Source: Actinomycetota bacterium | Lineage (GTDB): Bacteria; Actinomycetota; Actinomycetes; Nanopelagicales; Nanopelagicaceae | Length of the DNA: 36,780 nucleotides | Direction of reading: 5' to 3' | Assembly (NCBI GenBank): GCA_947450175.1 | Contig: CANFUR010000003.1 | Coordinates: 1-36,780, forward strand | Part shown: positions 33,424 through 36,780 of the stretch, piece after piece | How the letters are laid out: every line of letters starts with the position of its first letter | Numbering within the stretch: position 1 is the stretch's first letter | Notes under the pieces: model-generated | What the model saw: the letters and a program-made list of their open reading frames with translations, nothing else | What the model was told of the DNA's origin: nothing | The model's database searches: none | Made by a program: the position numbers and the translations under genes

Positions 33424-34523
33424 TCAGCTACCGCCTTTGCTAGCTCTTTACTTTGCAGCGTTATCTTGTATCTGCGCACAACTTCATATGCAATTACAGA
33501 TGAAAGAAGAATTGAACCTTGCATGATCACATACGTCTCTGGTGCAATATCAATGAGCTCTAATGAGCGGGAACTTACTTCAAGGAAACCAAAGAGCATT
33601 GCACTGATGCCCATTCCGACTGGATTATTGCGACCCAATAGAGCTACTGCGATTGCCGAAAATCCGATTCCAGTGCGAAATCCCATATTGAATGCATGCG
33701 TTTCACCTAAAACTGCGGGTAGTCCGGCAAGACCAGCAACGGCACCAGAAAGCGCCATGGCAACAAAAACCATTCGCTTTGAATTAACACCACTGAATCT
33801 AGCTGCAATCGGATTTGATCCTGATGCCCGCAGTTCAAAACCAAAACGCGTACGGTTAATAACAAACCAAAAAACGAAACCTAGAGCAATTGCAAAAATT
33901 AACATTCCATAAACGCCGCCGCCGGGTTGATTTTCCACACCGAATTTATTCAATAAAGGCATTAAATCCGGGAACTGGCCTGATTTAGGCAGAGTCTTTG
34001 TAGACATGTTATTTGAATTCGTCGTGCGATCTACAAAGTAATTAGCGAGTAAATATGATGAAAGTCCACCAGCTAAAGAGTTGAGCATAATTGTTGAAAT
34101 TACTTCACTTACTCCACGCTTAACTTTTAAATATCCAGCAATTGCCGCCCAGAGCCCACCAATAGTCATTGCAATAACCATGATTGCAATAATGTGTAGA
34201 ACTGGTGGAAGAATAAATTTTGCTCCTAAGTAAGCACCAAAGATTGCACCAAGACGAAGTTGACCTTCAACACCGATGTTAAATAAGCCAGCTCGAAATG
34301 TGATGGCGATTGCTAGTGCAGCAATGTAATAAGGAGTCGCGGTATTGAGCATCTGCATTAAGGAGCTAGATGTAGTGCCGAAGTCCCACATGGTTTTGTA
34401 GGCATCAAATGGGGACTTATGTGACGCAAGAACTGCTAGTGAAGAAATAGTTATTGATACAACTGCTGCGGCTAGAGGAGCAGCAATTGCAAGTGCAATA
34501 GTAGAAAACTTTAGTTTTTTCAT
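33420..34523 (-). CDS. Nucleoside ABC importer permease (first subunit)
   Basis: This 367-residue membrane protein of the BPD_transp_2 family has RAGLFNIGVEGQLRLGAIFGAYLG near residue 80 and FGFELRASGSNPIAARFSGVN, the coupling loop. VKRGVSEVISTIMLNSLAG is also typical of the first permease of BMP-type importers. It pairs with the next gene to form the heterodimeric channel for nucleosides. The start overlaps the ATPase stop as ATGA and its own stop overlaps the next start as ATGA, so the three importer genes are strictly coupled. Confidence 0.93.
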   Translation of the reverse strand: MKKLKFSTIALAIAAPLAAAVVSITISSLAVLASHKSPFDAYKTMWDFGTTSSSLMQMLNTATPYYIAALAIAITFRAGLFNIGVEGQLRLGAIFGAYLGAKFILPPVLHIIAIMVIAMTIGGLWAAIAGYLKVKRGVSEVISTIMLNSLAGGLSSYLLANYFVDRTTNSNNMSTKTLPKSGQFPDLMPLLNKFGVENQPGGGVYGMLIFAIALGFVFWFVINRTRFGFELRASGSNPIAARFSGVNSKRMVFVAMALSGAVAGLAGLPAVLGETHAFNMGFRTGIGFSAIAVALLGRNNPVGMGISAMLFGFLEVSSRSLELIDIAPETYVIMQGSILLSSVIAYEVVRRYKITLQSKELAKAVAE

Positions 34524-36025
34524 GCTGCACCTGTCATAGCCGAACCTAATTGATCGGGAGTCGTTTTGGCTGGATCTAGTTCGGCAGTTATGACTCCGCG
34601 CAACATCACCAATAAGCGATCAGACATACCAATGAGCTCTTCTAGATCGGCAGAGATAAGGACAATAGCCATACCTTTTTCGCGCGCCCGCCGAAGCTCT
34701 TCCCAAATTGCACCTTGTGCTCCAACATCAACGCCACGCGTTGGATGTGAGGCAACTAAAAGTGAAGGCGCCTTGCTCATTTCACGTCCAACGATAAATT
34801 TCTGTTGATTTCCACCAGATAACGCTGCGGCCAAAGTTTGTGGACCTGGGGCACGAACATCAAACTCTTCCATGATTGATTTGGTGTCAGTCATAATTGT
34901 TTTCATATCAAGAACAAAACCATTCATTACTGGCTTTCCGCGCTGATGTCCCAAAATTCTGTTTTCCCATAATGGAGATTCCATCATCATTGCTTGACGT
35001 TGGCGATCTTCTGGAATCAAACCGATACCTAAATCGCGTCGATGAGCTACGGATAAATCGTTGATATTTGCCCCTGAAAATTCAATCTCGCCTGTGTAAT
35101 CACGCAAGCCCATGATTGCTTCTACTAGTTCGGCCTGACCATTGCCTTCAACGCCAGCAATACCGACTACTTCTCCGGCATGTAAATTGAATGTGACATG
35201 TGAGATTAGATCGCGGCTACCTGATTTAGTAGAGATAGAAACATCTTTAAGCGCCAAAGTAATCTCTGGTCTGCGAGTATCTCCATGTGTGGATGGTTGA
35301 GGCAGTTCACTGCCCACCATAAGTTCGGCTAACTGACGAGCAGTTACATCTTTTGATTTAACTTCTGCAACTGTTGATCCCGCACGAACGACTGTTACGT
35401 CATCGGCAACGCGCAAAACTTCATCTAGTTTGTGTGAAATAAAAATAATAGCCATACCTTGTGCGCGCAAACCTTTGAGTGCATTAAAGAGATCGTCTAC
35501 CTCTTGAGGAACAAGCACTGCAGTTGGCTCATCAAAAATCAAAATTCGAGCACCACGATATAAAACCTTTAAAATCTCAACCCTCTGGCGTTGGCCTACG
35601 CCTAATTCTTCAACTAAAACATCTGGGTCAATTTCAAGACCATATTGGGCTGCCATCTCCACAACCTTTGTGCGTGCAGCAGCAAAATCAATTGTTATTC
35701 CATGCTGTGGTTCTGAACCTAAAATTACATTTTCCAATACGGTGAAATTATCGGCCAACATAAAATGCTGGTGAACCATTCCAATGCTGGCTTCAATAGC
35801 ATCATTTGGATTTTTAAAATGAACCGTTGTGCCATTCACTAAAATTTCGCCACTATCTGGGCGTTGCATTCCATACAAAATCTTCATCACTGTAGATTTT
35901 CCAGCACCGTTTTCGCCTACTAAGGCGTGGACCGTTCCAGTTTCAACGCTCATAGAAACATCTTTGTTGGCGATGACTCCTGGGAAGCGTTTAGAGATGT
36001 GTCGCAGTTCTACAGCTACTGACAC
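34520..36025 (-). CDS. Nucleoside ABC importer ATPase, tandem nucleotide-binding domains
   Basis: This 501-residue protein carries two ATPase domains, as in RbsA and BMP-type nucleoside importers. Domain 1 has Walker A GENGAGKST, signature LGVGQRQRV and Walker B ILIFDEPTA. Domain 2 has a degenerate Walker A (GVEGNGQAE), the signature LSGGNQQK and LLVASHPTRGVDVG in place of a clean Walker B, so the second site is likely weak or inactive. This asymmetry is normal for the family. The GTG start is preceded by AAAGGAG (36036-36042) at a 10-nt spacing. A terminator-like hairpin separates it from the binding-protein gene. Confidence 0.94.
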   Translation of the reverse strand: MSVAVELRHISKRFPGVIANKDVSMSVETGTVHALVGENGAGKSTVMKILYGMQRPDSGEILVNGTTVHFKNPNDAIEASIGMVHQHFMLADNFTVLENVILGSEPQHGITIDFAAARTKVVEMAAQYGLEIDPDVLVEELGVGQRQRVEILKVLYRGARILIFDEPTAVLVPQEVDDLFNALKGLRAQGMAIIFISHKLDEVLRVADDVTVVRAGSTVAEVKSKDVTARQLAELMVGSELPQPSTHGDTRRPEITLALKDVSISTKSGSRDLISHVTFNLHAGEVVGIAGVEGNGQAELVEAIMGLRDYTGEIEFSGANINDLSVAHRRDLGIGLIPEDRQRQAMMMESPLWENRILGHQRGKPVMNGFVLDMKTIMTDTKSIMEEFDVRAPGPQTLAAALSGGNQQKFIVGREMSKAPSLLVASHPTRGVDVGAQGAIWEELRRAREKGMAIVLISADLEELIGMSDRLLVMLRGVITAELDPAKTTPDQLGSAMTGAA

Positions 36026-36123
36026 TTAATTGACTCTCCTTTGAGTTGATGAATAAAAAACATTTGGCCCAACAAGGAGATTTAACTCCAATGTTGGGCC
36101 AAATGCCACTTTTTACTGTGTGA
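36026..36123. other. 98-bp intergenic region in the nucleoside importer operon
   Basis: This is the longest non-coding gap in the window. From the binding-protein side it holds the hairpin and T-run described separately, then a short spacer and the Shine-Dalgarno site AAAGGAG of the ATPase gene. I see no convincing extra promoter. Confidence 0.7.
36055..36105 (-). terminator. Intrinsic terminator or processing hairpin after the binding-protein gene
   Basis: On the minus strand a perfect 14-bp stem (arms 36092-36105 and 36061-36074, CATTTGGCCCAACA) encloses a 17-nt loop that itself holds a GGAG/CTCC mini-stem. The stem is followed directly by six T residues. It lies 18 bp beyond the binding-protein stop and upstream of the ATPase gene. 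It probably lets the binding protein be made in excess, with partial read-through to the membrane subunits. Confidence 0.85.
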
Positions 36124-36780
36124 TTATGGCTTTGTTGGAACTACGATCTTTCCAGCCTTAATCGCTGCTGCAGCCTTATCGATTGCAGCCTTGTACTTAG
36201 TGATGTAACCGCCAGAGTATGAAACGCCAACGCCATCAAGTGCTAGGTCATAGTGACGACCGTAGATACCAGCCTTGGCATCTAGAACGTCGTTAACAGA
36301 TGAACCAGCAACTGAAGTTGCGATTACGTCATAAACAGCACGGTCAACGCGCTTGACCATTGATGTAAGCATGTTCTTCTTCTCAGCTGCTGAAGCTGTG
36401 AGGTACTGATCAGAGTCAACTCCGATAGTCCAAACCTTCATACCAGCCTTTGCTGCATCAGTTGCAGCTGCGAAGTTACCCGCACCTGAACCACCAGCAG
36501 CTGAATAAATAACATCTGTGCCCTTATCGATCATTCCCTTAGCAATAACCTTTGCCTTAGCTGGGTCATTGAAGCCAGAGAAATCTGGGAACTCGGTTAC
36601 GTACTTAACATCAACTGAAGCCTTCTTGTTTGTTGCCTTAACACCAGCAACGAATCCTGCTTCAAACTTCTGTAGTAGTGGAATACGTACTCCACCGATG
36701 TAACCGATCTTTCCTGACTTTGTTGCAAGTGCTGCAGCAACGCCAGCAAGGTATGAACCTTGTTCTTCAGCGAATACAAG
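36124..36780 (-). CDS. BMP-family nucleoside-binding lipoprotein, C-terminal part (cut by window edge)
   Basis: This is the substrate-binding component of a PnrA/BmpA-type nucleoside importer. The visible 218 residues run from LVFAEEQGSYLAGVAAALAT to the stop and show the family landmarks: GYIGGVRIPLLQKFEAGFVAG, then FNDPAKAKVIAKGMIDKGTD, VIYSAAGGSGAG and VWTIGVDSDQY. The signal peptide and lipobox lie outside the window. An ATG within the frame (36534) is internal, not the start. It heads the importer operon and is separated from the ATPase by a strong hairpin. The bound nucleoside is inferred from the downstream cdd, deoA and add genes. Confidence 0.94.
   Translation of the reverse strand, partial: LVFAEEQGSYLAGVAAALATKSGKIGYIGGVRIPLLQKFEAGFVAGVKATNKKASVDVKYVTEFPDFSGFNDPAKAKVIAKGMIDKGTDVIYSAAGGSGAGNFAAATDAAKAGMKVWTIGVDSDQYLTASAAEKKNMLTSMVKRVDRAVYDVIATSVAGSSVNDVLDAKAGIYGRHYDLALDGVGVSYSGGYITKYKAAIDKAAAAIKAGKIVVPTKP

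Noticed and set aside
1-36780. CRISPR arrays, tRNA/rRNA genes, insertion sequences, prophage or integration sites
   Set aside because: I looked for repeat arrays, transposase motifs and structured RNA genes and saw none. Coding density leaves no space for them, and all genes look like normal chromosomal ones.

Overview
The window looks like a chromosome segment from a streamlined, AT-leaning actinobacterium, probably a small free-living planktonic one of the Nanopelagicales (acI) type. Supporting evidence: actinobacterial marker families (AccE epsilon subunit, a DUF3117-like small protein, LCP protein, actinobacterial-type DapD, a tatB-mrp-htrA neighbourhood), no insertion sequences, no RNA genes, and only about 430 bp of non-coding DNA in 36.8 kb. 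Most genes overlap by 1-20 bp or nearly abut. The lineage is inferred from content and compactness, not from a marker-gene comparison.

Layout. (1) 1-6592, mostly minus strand: an EamA transporter (cut by the window edge), mrp, tatB, htrA, an O-methyltransferase, leucyl aminopeptidase, a DUF3117-like protein, an orphan sigma region-4 protein, an SRPBCC protein and a LOG-family hydrolase. (2) 6623-13830: dapD (lysine/peptidoglycan precursor), then a cell-surface polymer block with a SpoIID-like secreted protein, a two-gene polysaccharide ABC exporter, a GT2 glycosyltransferase, an LCP ligase and UDP-glucose dehydrogenase. (3) 13823-16595: a CoA-binding protein, purE, purK and the biotin ligase birA. 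(4) 16614-26360, plus strand: accD, accE, maf, accA, purine nucleoside phosphorylase, a PGM2-like mutase, deoC, an aldehyde dehydrogenase and a truncated aldehyde-dehydrogenase paralogue. (5) 26355-28223: nucleoside hydrolase and ribokinase. (6) 28196-36780, minus strand: a BMP-type nucleoside ABC importer (binding protein cut by the window edge, ATPase, two permeases), then cytidine deaminase, thymidine phosphorylase, adenosine deaminase and a cytochrome P450.

Blocks 4-6 read as one nucleoside-scavenging pathway. Nucleosides are imported, deaminated (Cdd, Add), and split by phosphorolysis (PNP, DeoA) or hydrolysis (nucleoside hydrolase). The sugar is then fed to central metabolism through the mutase, DeoC and aldehyde dehydrogenase, or through ribokinase.

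The most notable signals are at small scale. At least ten starts, twelve if two weaker cases inside gene ends are counted, have a TANNNT hexamer (often TAGCCT or TAGGCT) exactly 6 or 7 nt upstream, as expected for leaderless transcripts. Two divergent gene pairs (birA/accD and the nucleoside hydrolase/ribokinase pair) are separated by exactly 18 bp. In both, one 7-bp TANNNTA core supplies the -10 element to both strands. Other items of interest are a likely split ALDH16-like pair beside deoC, a sigma region-4-only protein with a palindrome in its promoter, and a strong terminator hairpin inside the nucleoside importer operon.
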